A DNA stretch of 64,000 bases from Ruminococcus albus AD2013 (GTDB lineage: Bacteria > Bacillota > Clostridia > Oscillospirales > Ruminococcaceae): NCBI RefSeq assembly GCF_000526775.1, contig NZ_JAGS01000001.1, positions 930,001 through 994,000 on the forward strand. The letters run 5' to 3'. The position numbers were made by a program, and so were the translations under genes. Below are positions 26,643 to 34,482 of the stretch, one piece after another (the first letter of the stretch is position 1; every line of letters begins with the position of its first letter). Under the pieces are notes generated by a model. That model ran no database searches, was not told where the DNA came from, and saw nothing but the letters and a program-made list of their open reading frames with translations.

Positions 26643-27266
26643 TCATTCTCCGAAATAGGACTGCGGAACTTCCCCGATGATAAGGCAGTCTGTGATGATA
26701 TGCTCCTCAGTAACACTGATATCTGTATGACCGTTTGGGAGAATGGCACGGATATCAACAGTCACAACAGCATAAACCGTCAGTCGGGACTGGTTTATCC
26801 CTGCTGTTTCGAGATTAGATACGAATTCGCTTTTTACAGCACCTATCTGCTGTACGCTGAGGTCAATAGTGTTGCTGCCCACCGCGGGAAGCGGTATGCC
26901 TATAAGTGTGCCAATGGGTATTGATATGCCATCTTCATTAAGTTTGTTAAGTCCATTCTCGACTTCCTCTGTAAGTATGTTTTTAACACGGTTAGCTGAA
27001 TCGGCATCTAGCTGTGCCGAAAGGACAGTTCCGTTTTCATCTGTGGCAAGCTTGTAGATATCGTTGCAGGGACATCGGGAAACTGTCCTTTCAACGGCTG
27101 ATGTGATTATATCTGTTGCGGCTTCCCTGCCGCGGTATTCTGTTATCTCGGCCAAATGTTCTCGAAGTTCTCCGATGACGCTTATCACTGCCGCAAATAC
27201 TACTATCAGCACTGCAAGAAATACATAGGACGCTTTGCATTTTCGTGATACTCGTTTTCTGCTCAA
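26643..27266 (-). CDS. yunB: YunB-like sporulation protein
   Basis: A protein of about 207 residues with one N-terminal membrane segment (~13-35) and an external domain. The family block IGTLIGIPLPAVGS is near residue 137, GINQSRLTVYAVV follows, and it ends in IIGEVPQSYFG. In Bacillus yunB is a sigma-E-dependent sporulation gene. I prefer the TTG at 27266, which has AGGGGTG six bases upstream; a GTG at 27275 lies inside the preceding terminator stem and has no ribosome site. It follows the transketolase operon terminator directly. Confidence 0.8.
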   Translation of the reverse strand: MSRKRVSRKCKASYVFLAVLIVVFAAVISVIGELREHLAEITEYRGREAATDIITSAVERTVSRCPCNDIYKLATDENGTVLSAQLDADSANRVKNILTEEVENGLNKLNEDGISIPIGTLIGIPLPAVGSNTIDLSVQQIGAVKSEFVSNLETAGINQSRLTVYAVVTVDIRAILPNGHTDISVTEEHIITDCLIIGEVPQSYFGE

Positions 27267-27272
27267 AAAAAT

Positions 27273-27309
27273 CACCCCTGTGTATTCTACTCAGAAATAC
27301 ACAGGGGTG
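27273..27309 (-). terminator. Terminator of the transketolase operon
   Basis: A perfect 12-bp stem (CACCCCTGTGTA/TACACAGGGGTG), 13-base loop and seven T on the minus strand, 19 bases after the tkt stop. Its 3' arm supplies the ribosome site of yunB. Confidence 0.88.
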
Positions 27310-27327
27310 TGATATATTATGGAAAAA

Positions 27328-28275
27328 TTACTTAGCCTTTACAGCTTCCTTTGCCTTAGCAACGATATTTTCAGCGCAAAGACCGAACTCCTTCAGCAGA
27401 TCAACTGCGGGACCAGAGTGACCGAACTCGTCGTTAACGCCTATTCTAACCTGCTTTGTGGGGCACTTTGCAGTCAGAACGTCTGCAACAGCAGAACCCA
27501 GACCACCGATAATGCTGTGCTCCTCAACTGTCAGAACAACACCGCACTTCTGTGCGTTCTTAACGATGATATCCTCATCAATGGGCTTTATGGTGTGGAT
27601 ATTGATAACAGCAGCATCGATACCCTCAGCAGCAAGAGTCTTGGCAGCTTCGATAGCCTCGCCTACCATCAGACCTGTTGCGAATATAGCGATGTCCTTG
27701 CCGTCTCTCAGCTGAACGCCCTTGCCAAGTTCAAACTTGTAAGTAGCAGGATCGTTGATAACAGGAGCAGCAAGTCTGCCAAAACGCATATAAACAGGGC
27801 CCTCGTGCAGGATAGCAGCCTCAACGGCAGCTCTTGCTTCGGTATCATCGGCAGGGTTGATAACGGTCATGCCGGGAATTGTTCTCATCAGAGCGATATC
27901 CTCGTTACACTGGTGAGTAGCGCCGTCCTCACCAACAGAGATACCTGCGTGAGTAGCACCGATCTTAACGTTCAGGTGAGGATAACCGATGGAGTTTCTT
28001 ACCTGCTCGAAAGCTCTGCCTGCTGCGAACATTGCAAATGTGGAAGCAAAAGGTATCAGACCTGTTGCAGCCATACCTGCAGCCACGCTCATCATATTGC
28101 TCTCTGCGATACCGCAGTCAAAATGTCTGTCAGGGAACTTCTTCTTGAAGATACCTGTCTTGGTAGCTGCTGCCAGGTCGGCATCCAGAACTACCAGCTT
28201 ATCGTACTTATCACCAAGCTCAGCAAGCGCATTGCCGTAGCTTTCTCTAGTTGCTATCTTCTTTACATCAGCCAT
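27328..28275 (-). CDS. Transketolase, C-terminal subunit
   Basis: A 315-residue subunit with the pyrimidine-binding and C-terminal domains of transketolase. GIAESNMMSVAAGMA and FASTFAMFAAGRAFEQVRNS are in the first third, and TVEEHSIIGGLGSAV is near residue 255. It pairs with the N-terminal half encoded three bases upstream; together they move C2 ketol units in the non-oxidative pentose phosphate pathway. The split form is common in Clostridia. Confidence 0.93.
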   Translation of the reverse strand: MADVKKIATRESYGNALAELGDKYDKLVVLDADLAAATKTGIFKKKFPDRHFDCGIAESNMMSVAAGMAATGLIPFASTFAMFAAGRAFEQVRNSIGYPHLNVKIGATHAGISVGEDGATHQCNEDIALMRTIPGMTVINPADDTEARAAVEAAILHEGPVYMRFGRLAAPVINDPATYKFELGKGVQLRDGKDIAIFATGLMVGEAIEAAKTLAAEGIDAAVINIHTIKPIDEDIIVKNAQKCGVVLTVEEHSIIGGLGSAVADVLTAKCPTKQVRIGVNDEFGHSGPAVDLLKEFGLCAENIVAKAKEAVKAK

Positions 28276-28278
28276 GAC

Positions 28279-29118
28279 TTAGCCCTCCAGTTCTTTCAGA
28301 TGTGCGGTAAGCTCCTCAACAGCCTGTGCATACTGCTCGGCATTAGGTGCTGTACCATGCCATGAAACGTTATCCTCCATGAAGGAAACGCCCTTGCCCT
28401 TTGTACTCTTCATAACGATGACAGTGGGCTGTCCGCAAACAGTTTCAGCCTCGTTGAAAGCCTTATCAAGGGAATCAAAGTCATGAGCATCAGCTTCGAT
28501 AACGTGAAGACCGAAAGCCTTGAACTTGTCAACTATCGGATAGGGGGACATTACATCGCTGATCTTACCATCGATCTGGAGACCGTTGTTATCAACGATC
28601 ATAACGAGATTGTCAAGCTTGTAGTGAGCGGCAAACATTGAAGCCTCCCATACCTGACCTTCCTGTATCTCGCCGTCGCCGAGAACAGTGTAAACCTTGT
28701 AGTTGGCACCCTGATACTTAGCTGAAAGTGCCATACCTGCAGCTACAGATACGCCCTGTCCGAGAGAACCGGAAGACATATCAACACCGGGGATATGTAT
28801 GCAGGGATGACCCTGAAGCAGAGCTCCGATATGTCTCAGGCTCTTAAGCTCTTCCTCTGGGAAAAATCCCTTCTGAGCCAGTGTAGAATACAGAGCGGGT
28901 GCAGTGTGACCCTTGGACAGAACAAATCTGTCTCTGCTTGCCTCATCGGGCTTATCGGGATATACATTCAGTTTTGCAAAATAAAGATAGGTCAACAGAT
29001 CGGCTATCGAAAGAGAGCCGCCGGGATGACCCGACTTAGCGTTATAAACGCCCTCGATTATGCCGAGACGTACCTTGGTGGCAGTTATCTCAAGCTGTTT
29101 TTTAAGTGTAGCGTCCAT
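28279..29118 (-). CDS. Transketolase, N-terminal (thiamine diphosphate-binding) subunit
   Basis: A 279-residue subunit with SGHPGGSLSIADLL (~28-41) and the ThDP-binding motif GDGEIQEGQVWEA (~150-162), followed by NNGLQIDG. An AGG-rich ribosome site and a sigma-A promoter precede it. It forms the active enzyme with the following gene. Confidence 0.93.
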   Translation of the reverse strand: MDATLKKQLEITATKVRLGIIEGVYNAKSGHPGGSLSIADLLTYLYFAKLNVYPDKPDEASRDRFVLSKGHTAPALYSTLAQKGFFPEEELKSLRHIGALLQGHPCIHIPGVDMSSGSLGQGVSVAAGMALSAKYQGANYKVYTVLGDGEIQEGQVWEASMFAAHYKLDNLVMIVDNNGLQIDGKISDVMSPYPIVDKFKAFGLHVIEADAHDFDSLDKAFNEAETVCGQPTVIVMKSTKGKGVSFMEDNVSWHGTAPNAEQYAQAVEELTAHLKELEG

Positions 29119-29132
29119 AAAAAAACCTCCAA

Positions 29133-29161
29133 ATTATCTGATTGTTTCGGACTATAGTCAA
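29133..29161 (-). promoter_or_regulatory. Promoter of the transketolase operon
   Basis: TTGACT (29161-29156), 17 bases, GATAAT (29138-29133) on the minus strand. Confidence 0.65.
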
Positions 29162-29241
29162 TACTGCGGCATGAAGATGCAGATATGTTCAGCCGAGCAC
29201 ACATGGCATTGCATATACGCTTCTATCTTGCTTTCAGTCAT
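29158..29241 (-). CDS. Possible 27-residue ORF overlapping the HAD stop codon
   Basis: The ATG overlaps the stop of the HAD gene (ATGA) and the frame is open for 27 codons. It carries a Cys/His cluster (CHVCSAEHIC). There is no separate ribosome site, so it would rely on coupling. Its end overlaps the -35 of the tkt promoter. It could be chance. Confidence 0.2.
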   Translation of the reverse strand: MTESKIEAYMQCHVCSAEHICIFMPQY

Positions 29242-30056
29242 AGACCCAGACGTCCGTATATATACTCAAGTGCCGCTGCAACAGCGTCCTCTTCGCAGGA
29301 AACATCAAGCACAAGGTCACAGACCTTCTTGACTTCCTCAACTGCGTTTGAAGGACATATCGCCACATCGGCAGCCTGGAGCATTTCAATATCATTATTA
29401 TAATCGCCCATGGCAACGAAAGTGTAATCTCCCATGCCGCAAAGCGAACGCATTTTTTCAAGTGCCGAACCCTTTGAGATGTTCTGAGGAAGGATCTCGT
29501 AATACTCGGGAGCACTTCTGACAAAGTCAACACCTGTCCATCCCTTTGCTTCAACGTAATCCATGAGTCTTTCCATCTTTTCGGGTTCAATGGCGAACAG
29601 CACTTTGTACCAATCGCCCGGCATTTCATCTACCCCGCACAGAACGGGCTTTACCTTGCAGATGACGTTGTGTTTTGCTTCCAGCGGGGTCATCTGCGGA
29701 ACATATACAGCGTCAAGTGTAAGTACTTCACATCCCACATCAGGATTGTCTCTGAGTATTTCGGAAACGATATCCCTTGTGAAATCGGGAACGAAAACAT
29801 CGTGTATCTGCTTCTTATGGTCAAGGTCATAGACCATTCCGCCGTTGCTCATGATGATTGGACAATTGACACTGAATGATTCAAAATACTGCTGTGCCGC
29901 TTGAATAGCTCTGCCTGTGGCGATCGAAAATTTTCCGCCTTTACTCTGGAAATCTGCAATCGCTTCAATGCTTCGCTGACCTGGTATTTTACTTGACGGC
30001 AGAAATGTGCCGTCCATATCGGTTATCAACAGTACCTTGTTTATATCCTCAAACAT
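29238..30056 (-). CDS. Cof-type HAD-superfamily phosphatase
   Basis: A 272-residue HAD hydrolase. Motif I is DMDGTF (D13 nucleophile, D15), motif II is IATGRA near residue 47, and a lysine follows (about K193 of ISKGSAL). Motif IV is GDYNNDIEML near 216. A C2-type cap lies in between. Such proteins dephosphorylate sugar phosphates or flavin precursors; the substrate is not predictable. It lies eight bases after rluD and is probably cotranscribed. Confidence 0.85.
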   Translation of the reverse strand: MFEDINKVLLITDMDGTFLPSSKIPGQRSIEAIADFQSKGGKFSIATGRAIQAAQQYFESFSVNCPIIMSNGGMVYDLDHKKQIHDVFVPDFTRDIVSEILRDNPDVGCEVLTLDAVYVPQMTPLEAKHNVICKVKPVLCGVDEMPGDWYKVLFAIEPEKMERLMDYVEAKGWTGVDFVRSAPEYYEILPQNISKGSALEKMRSLCGMGDYTFVAMGDYNNDIEMLQAADVAICPSNAVEEVKKVCDLVLDVSCEEDAVAAALEYIYGRLGL

Positions 30057-30064
30057 TAAAAATG

Positions 30065-30979
30065 TTATCCTTTCCTTAGCTTTTCAAGCACCTTGACAAA
30101 ATATTCGGGCAGTTCGCTGTCGAATTCCATGTACTCGCCGCTTTCGGGATGAACGAATCCCAGCTTTTTAGCGTGAAGACACTGCCCATCAAGCCCTTTA
30201 TACGCCTTTCCGTAGACATCGTCACCCAGAACAGGATGTCCGATAAAAGCTGAATGTACCCTTATCTGGTGAGTGCGACCTGTTTCGAGCCTGAATCTCA
30301 CCAATGAATACTGTCCGAATTCTTCCAGTACTTCGTAGTGAGTGACAGCTTCTTTGCAGTTCTGATAAGTAACGCACATTTTCTTACGGTCAAATTTGCT
30401 TCTTCCTATAGGTTCGTTGACAGTACCAGTCAAGTCTTTGAACCTGCCAACACATATAGCGTTGTATTCGCGTGTAAAGCTATGATCTTTGATCTGTTCG
30501 GCAAGAAAATTATGGGCTTTATCGGTCTTTGCTACCATAAGCAGACCACTAGTAAACTTATCTATCCTGTGGACTATACCCGGGCGTATAACACCGTTGA
30601 TAGATGATAGTCTGCCTTTGCAGTGATACATCAGCGCGTTAACGAGAGTACCATCAGGGTTGCCTGCCGCGGGATGTACCACCATTCCCTGTGGCTTATT
30701 TACCACCAAAAGCGAATCGTCCTCATATACGATATCGATCGGGATATCCTGTGGCTCGGCTTTAAGTTCCTCGGGTTCGGGTATATCTACAGTGACGATA
30801 TCACCGTTTTTTATTTTATAATTTTTGCTGACAGCTTTGCCGTTAACAAGAACACAGCCTTCAGACACCAGTTTTTGCAGTGCTGACCGAGACATTTCCG
30901 TAAGCAGTTCGGACAGAGTTTTATCTATCCTTTCACCGATATTTTCAGTCCCAGCGGTAAATTCTAAACGATCAGGCAT
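30065..30979 (-). CDS. rluD: RluA/RluD-family 23S rRNA pseudouridine synthase
   Basis: A 304-residue protein with an N-terminal S4 RNA-binding domain (~13-65) and a pseudouridine synthase domain. The catalytic Asp is D140 in HRIDKFTSGL, and ETGRTHQIRVH and HAKKLGFVHP lie near the C-terminus. It follows lspA with an eight-base overlap, the classic lspA-rluD arrangement. Confidence 0.92.
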   Translation of the reverse strand: MPDRLEFTAGTENIGERIDKTLSELLTEMSRSALQKLVSEGCVLVNGKAVSKNYKIKNGDIVTVDIPEPEELKAEPQDIPIDIVYEDDSLLVVNKPQGMVVHPAAGNPDGTLVNALMYHCKGRLSSINGVIRPGIVHRIDKFTSGLLMVAKTDKAHNFLAEQIKDHSFTREYNAICVGRFKDLTGTVNEPIGRSKFDRKKMCVTYQNCKEAVTHYEVLEEFGQYSLVRFRLETGRTHQIRVHSAFIGHPVLGDDVYGKAYKGLDGQCLHAKKLGFVHPESGEYMEFDSELPEYFVKVLEKLRKG

Positions 30980-31481
30980 CTGCTTTTACCTTTTTCTTGT
31001 CAGGTTTATCTGATTTGCTCTTTTTGATATCTGAAATAACTATTGAGAGACAGAAAGCAATTGCTCCCAACACTATACAGATATCTGCAAAATTAAATAT
31101 AGGGAAATCTATGGGCTCAAACTTAATGTAGTCAATTACTTCATGCATTCTCACCCTGTCGATGAGATTGCCCACACCGCCCGCAATTATCATAGCTACC
31201 GATACTATTTCAAGCTTACTGCCTTTACGCACCTTATACATATAAAATATGCCCGCAATGCACACCAGTATCGGGAGTGATACCAAAAACCATGTTTTTC
31301 CTGACATGATGCTCCACGCAGCACCTGAATTTCTGATATGTGTCAAGCTAAATATCTTTGCATCACCGAACTTAATAACTTCAACAACTTTACCAAGTTC
31401 GATCTTACTGTTTACCACTGCTTTCAGCACCTGATCGGTAACTATCAGAAATGCCGCAAGCAAAAGTGAAAGTGCGAACAT
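30972..31481 (-). CDS. lspA: Lipoprotein signal peptidase II
   Basis: A 169-residue membrane aspartyl peptidase that cleaves lipoprotein signal peptides after lipidation. There are four transmembrane segments (~3-20, 62-82, 92-110, 130-150). The catalytic aspartates are D108 (GNLIDR) and D133 (NFAD), with NSGAAWS at 51-57. The C-terminal tail is Lys/Asp-rich. GGAGGG ribosome site. It serves lipoproteins such as those at 51245 and 59972. Confidence 0.93.
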   Translation of the reverse strand: MFALSLLLAAFLIVTDQVLKAVVNSKIELGKVVEVIKFGDAKIFSLTHIRNSGAAWSIMSGKTWFLVSLPILVCIAGIFYMYKVRKGSKLEIVSVAMIIAGGVGNLIDRVRMHEVIDYIKFEPIDFPIFNFADICIVLGAIAFCLSIVISDIKKSKSDKPDKKKVKADA

Positions 31482-31518
31482 TTCACACCTGCCCTCCGAG
31501 AGTATTTTAAACCATCAA

Positions 31519-31542
31519 AAGGCCCTGCAAAAACAGAGCCTT
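31519..31542 (-). terminator. Terminator after divIVA
   Basis: A nine-base stem with one G-T wobble, six-base loop, and TTTTGATGG tail on the minus strand, ten bases past the divIVA stop. Some readthrough into lspA is likely because no strong lspA promoter was seen. Confidence 0.7.
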
Positions 31543-31552
31543 CATAGACCTA

Positions 31553-32344
31553 TTAACCGTTCTTTTTGCCGAACTGGAGATCTTCGGGATTGGGCTTGTG
31601 TATTACGGGGTCAAAAGAGCCTGTATTCAGGACTTTGTCAAGCTCAGCGGTGGAAGCTGTAGGAGCTGCCTGCTGTACAGGCTGTTCAGCAACAGTTTCA
31701 TCACCGAAGCCTTCAGTCATGTCATTGACATCCTCGTACTCTTCTTCGTCATCATAGTATTCTTCCTCACCGTTTTCGTAAGCCTCAAGCTCCTCGTCGG
31801 TAAGAGTGGGCAGCTGCATAACAAGTTTGATCTGCTCCTGATAAAGAGAAGTAAGCTCAGACTTGAAATAAGTTACCTCAGCTCTCAGTTCATCATAAGC
31901 TGCTTTCTCTTCGTCATAAGCATCTCTGAGAGCATTTATCTTCTGCTCTGTGATCTCGGTATTCTCCTTGATGAGTGCTGCACATCTTTCCTTATGCTCT
32001 CTTACGATCTTCTCGCACTCGGCAGCAGACTGCTCAGCCAGCTTTCTCTGTTCGCTCTTAGCACCGTCAACTATTGCAGCTGCTTTATTTTTTGCGTCGT
32101 TTATTATTTTGGAAGCTTCTTTCTGTGCAGAAAGAAGAGCATCTTTTATAGCGTCCTCGTCTTCTTTATACTCGCTGACCTTTTCGACCAGCTTGGATAT
32201 CTTAGCTTCGCTATCAGCATTTTCTGCTTCAAGTGCTGCAAATTCTTTTGCTACTTCAGCAAGAAATCTGTCTACTTGCGCAGGGCTGTAACCATTTTTT
32301 TCAGATTCAAAAGCTGCGCTTTTGATACTTTTTGCTGTCATCAT
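31553..32344 (-). CDS. divIVA: DivIVA-family polar/septal coiled-coil protein
   Basis: A 263-residue protein. The lipid-binding N-terminal motif is present (FESEKNGYSPAQVDRFL at ~11-27). A long coiled coil follows (~30-180), then an acidic, low-complexity tail (GEEEYYDDEEEYEDVND) that is probably disordered. DivIVA marks curved membrane at poles and septa. It is the last gene of the ylm-type cluster. AGGAGG ribosome site. Confidence 0.9.
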   Translation of the reverse strand: MMTAKSIKSAAFESEKNGYSPAQVDRFLAEVAKEFAALEAENADSEAKISKLVEKVSEYKEDEDAIKDALLSAQKEASKIINDAKNKAAAIVDGAKSEQRKLAEQSAAECEKIVREHKERCAALIKENTEITEQKINALRDAYDEEKAAYDELRAEVTYFKSELTSLYQEQIKLVMQLPTLTDEELEAYENGEEEYYDDEEEYEDVNDMTEGFGDETVAEQPVQQAAPTASTAELDKVLNTGSFDPVIHKPNPEDLQFGKKNG

Positions 32345-32356
32345 TGTTATGTCCTC

Positions 32357-33139
32357 CTAAATATATTTACAAATAGTGATATGAATTCTGTCCTTATGAC
32401 TTACACCGTCAACGGATTTAAGCAGGAACTTTCCGTGACCTTTAGCGGAGATCTTATCCCCAGGCTCAACAGTTCTGCTTGGCTGATCTGTTTTTTCGTG
32501 AGAAACTTCAACTGTTCCGCCTTTTATCAGGGCGGATGCCTTTTCCCGCGAGATCCTCAGTGCAAGTGACAGAACGCTGTCCAGTCTTAGCGAAGCAACT
32601 GTTCCTGTTATTTCCCGAAATTCGGGTTCTTTAACAGACTGTGCATCAAAGCCTTCTTCAGCCTTGACGCCAACTCTGCCAATTTTAGTTATCCCAAGAA
32701 CGTCCCGCACTACAGTATCTTTAACAAATACCGAAGCCGAACCGCTGTTAACAAGGATATCGCCGACACAGCCGCGGGTAATACCCAAAGCCATAAGCGA
32801 ACCCAGAAAATCTCTGTGGCTAAGCTTGTCCTCAGGGCGAAATCGGAATGTTACCGCCTGCATCGGGAATGATTCAATGATATTTTCATCGCCGTACTGC
32901 GGATATACGCAGAGCATTTTTCTCTCAGCATTCTCATATCCGCCCCACAGCAAGTAGTTTTCGTATTTTACCGAAGCCATGACTTTTTCACAAAGCAAGC
33001 ACTGCCTTTCATCAAGGAATGCTGAATACTTTGTTATGTACTTTTCGTCTGCCATATCCGTCCAGTCAAGAAATGTGGATAACAGGCGCTTATCATCATC
33101 GCTCGTGTTATTCAGGAATGAAAAATTCCTAAGCTTCAT
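32357..33139 (-). CDS. YlmH-like S4-domain RNA-binding protein
   Basis: A 260-residue protein with the YlmH layout: an N-terminal domain ~1-180 (FLGSLMALGITRGCVGDILV near 110-130) and a C-terminal S4 domain ~185-245. Homologues act on stalled ribosomes or tRNA-linked large subunits. The ATG overlaps the sepF stop by one base (TGATG). Confidence 0.9.
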   Translation of the reverse strand: MKLRNFSFLNNTSDDDKRLLSTFLDWTDMADEKYITKYSAFLDERQCLLCEKVMASVKYENYLLWGGYENAERKMLCVYPQYGDENIIESFPMQAVTFRFRPEDKLSHRDFLGSLMALGITRGCVGDILVNSGSASVFVKDTVVRDVLGITKIGRVGVKAEEGFDAQSVKEPEFREITGTVASLRLDSVLSLALRISREKASALIKGGTVEVSHEKTDQPSRTVEPGDKISAKGHGKFLLKSVDGVSHKDRIHITICKYI

Positions 33140-33738
33140 CAGAAGCTGTAACCGTTATTTTCAAGCTCAGTCAGCAGATCTTTGCCATCGAACTTGACAT
33201 TTTTGGACATGATAGCGAAAGTCTTCTGAGCCATCATTTTTATCTGAGCTTTGTTTGCGTAGGCAACGCCGGAAAGAAAATCAAGTATTCTCTTAGCGTC
33301 ATCACTCTTAACCATTTCAAGATTCAGTATTACTGTTTTATACGCATTAATATCATCGCCGATGCTCCTTACCTCTGAAAAATCAACAGGTCTGGCAAGT
33401 ACGATCTGTAAAGTAGTTGTCTGATCAAAGCTCATAGTGTGCTCCCCCTCATATCTGTTTGCTGAGCTTGTCCCTGTGCTGAACGAGGACTCGCTCCCGG
33501 TCTTGGATCTTGCAAAGCTTTCTTCAAAAGTGAAGGGTCTTTCGGTGAAGACATCATTCTCTTTTGAACGTGCGCCTGACTTGGATTTTGAACCGCTGAA
33601 ATCATTATCATCAAAGAAGCCGTCTTTTGTTGATGAACTTTTGCTGCTCTTAGGCGAACCGAATTCCTGTCCGAAATCAACTTCGTCGGAATCATCTTCA
33701 CCTATAAAAAGATTTGTAAAACCTTTTATTATGCCCAT
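33139..33738 (-). CDS. sepF: SepF cell-division protein
   Basis: A 199-residue FtsZ-ring tether. It has a short N-terminal membrane-binding amphipathic helix (MGIIKGFTNLF) and a long polar linker. The DUF552/SepF core is at ~110-190 (VILNLEMVKSDDAKRILDFLSGVAYA). The linker is about twice as long as in Bacillus. It lies between yggS and ylmH as in the Bacillus ylm operon. Confidence 0.92.
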   Translation of the reverse strand: MGIIKGFTNLFIGEDDSDEVDFGQEFGSPKSSKSSSTKDGFFDDNDFSGSKSKSGARSKENDVFTERPFTFEESFARSKTGSESSFSTGTSSANRYEGEHTMSFDQTTTLQIVLARPVDFSEVRSIGDDINAYKTVILNLEMVKSDDAKRILDFLSGVAYANKAQIKMMAQKTFAIMSKNVKFDGKDLLTELENNGYSF

Positions 33739-33741
33739 TTT

Positions 33742-34482
33742 CTAACCCTCCAAATAATTTCTGGCACCGAACAGTGCAGTACCTATACGAACGAGGTTTG
33801 AACCATGCTTAATTGCAAGCTCATAATCCCCTGACATTCCCATAGAAAGTATATCCATGGAAACGTTAGGCACAGATCTTTCCTTTACACGTAGAAAAAT
33901 GCTGTGCATACGGTCGAACATATCCTCACCGCAGCCTGCGGGCGGTATAGCCATAAGTCCTTTGATACGGACATTTTCAAGCTGTGCAGTCTCATAGATG
34001 AGTTCGTCAAGCTCATCTGCTGCAACACCGCTCTTGCTCGCTTCATCGCCGATATTTATCTCTAGAAGAACATTCATTGTTCTGTTATTTTTTTCGGCAA
34101 GTCTGTTTATCTCTTTTGCGAGCTTGATACTGTCAACCGACTGTATCATCGCAACTTCGTTGATAATATATTTTACCTTGTTTGTTTGCAGGCGGCCTAT
34201 CATATGCACCTGCGCCGTTTTGATATAACTGTCTTTTTTTGAAAGATATTCCTGTACTCTGTTCTCACCAAGCAGAGTTATGCCCTGCTCAATTGCAAAG
34301 TTGATCTTTTCCGGTGCAACAGTCTTTGTCACAGCCATAATGTCTATATTTTCATCACTGCTGCGGTACTTGGCTCTTGCATTTTCCACATTTTCACAAA
34401 TGCGTTTATAGTTTTCCAATACTTCACCGAACTCATTCTGAGGACACTGTATCCCCATCGGTCTCGCTGTTGACTGACACAT
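33742..34482 (-). CDS. yggS: YggS/PLPBP pyridoxal-phosphate homeostasis protein
   Basis: A protein of about 246 residues. The PLP lysine lies in the MAVTKTV segment (about K53), GENRVQEY follows, and the C-terminal MGMSGDYELAIKHGSNLVRIGTALFG is typical of the family. The start is uncertain because the upstream frame overlaps the HlyD-like gene by 50 bases, and a later TTG or ATG is possible. It buffers PLP and affects amino-acid metabolism. It is part of the division cluster (ylmE position). Confidence 0.88.
   Translation of the reverse strand: MCQSTARPMGIQCPQNEFGEVLENYKRICENVENARAKYRSSDENIDIMAVTKTVAPEKINFAIEQGITLLGENRVQEYLSKKDSYIKTAQVHMIGRLQTNKVKYIINEVAMIQSVDSIKLAKEINRLAEKNNRTMNVLLEINIGDEASKSGVAADELDELIYETAQLENVRIKGLMAIPPAGCGEDMFDRMHSIFLRVKERSVPNVSMDILSMGMSGDYELAIKHGSNLVRIGTALFGARNYLEG

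Noticed and set aside
27319..28365. 348-codon plus-strand ORF opposite the transketolase C-subunit
   Set aside because: Shadow of a conserved enzyme gene; starts inside the terminator region and has no domain.
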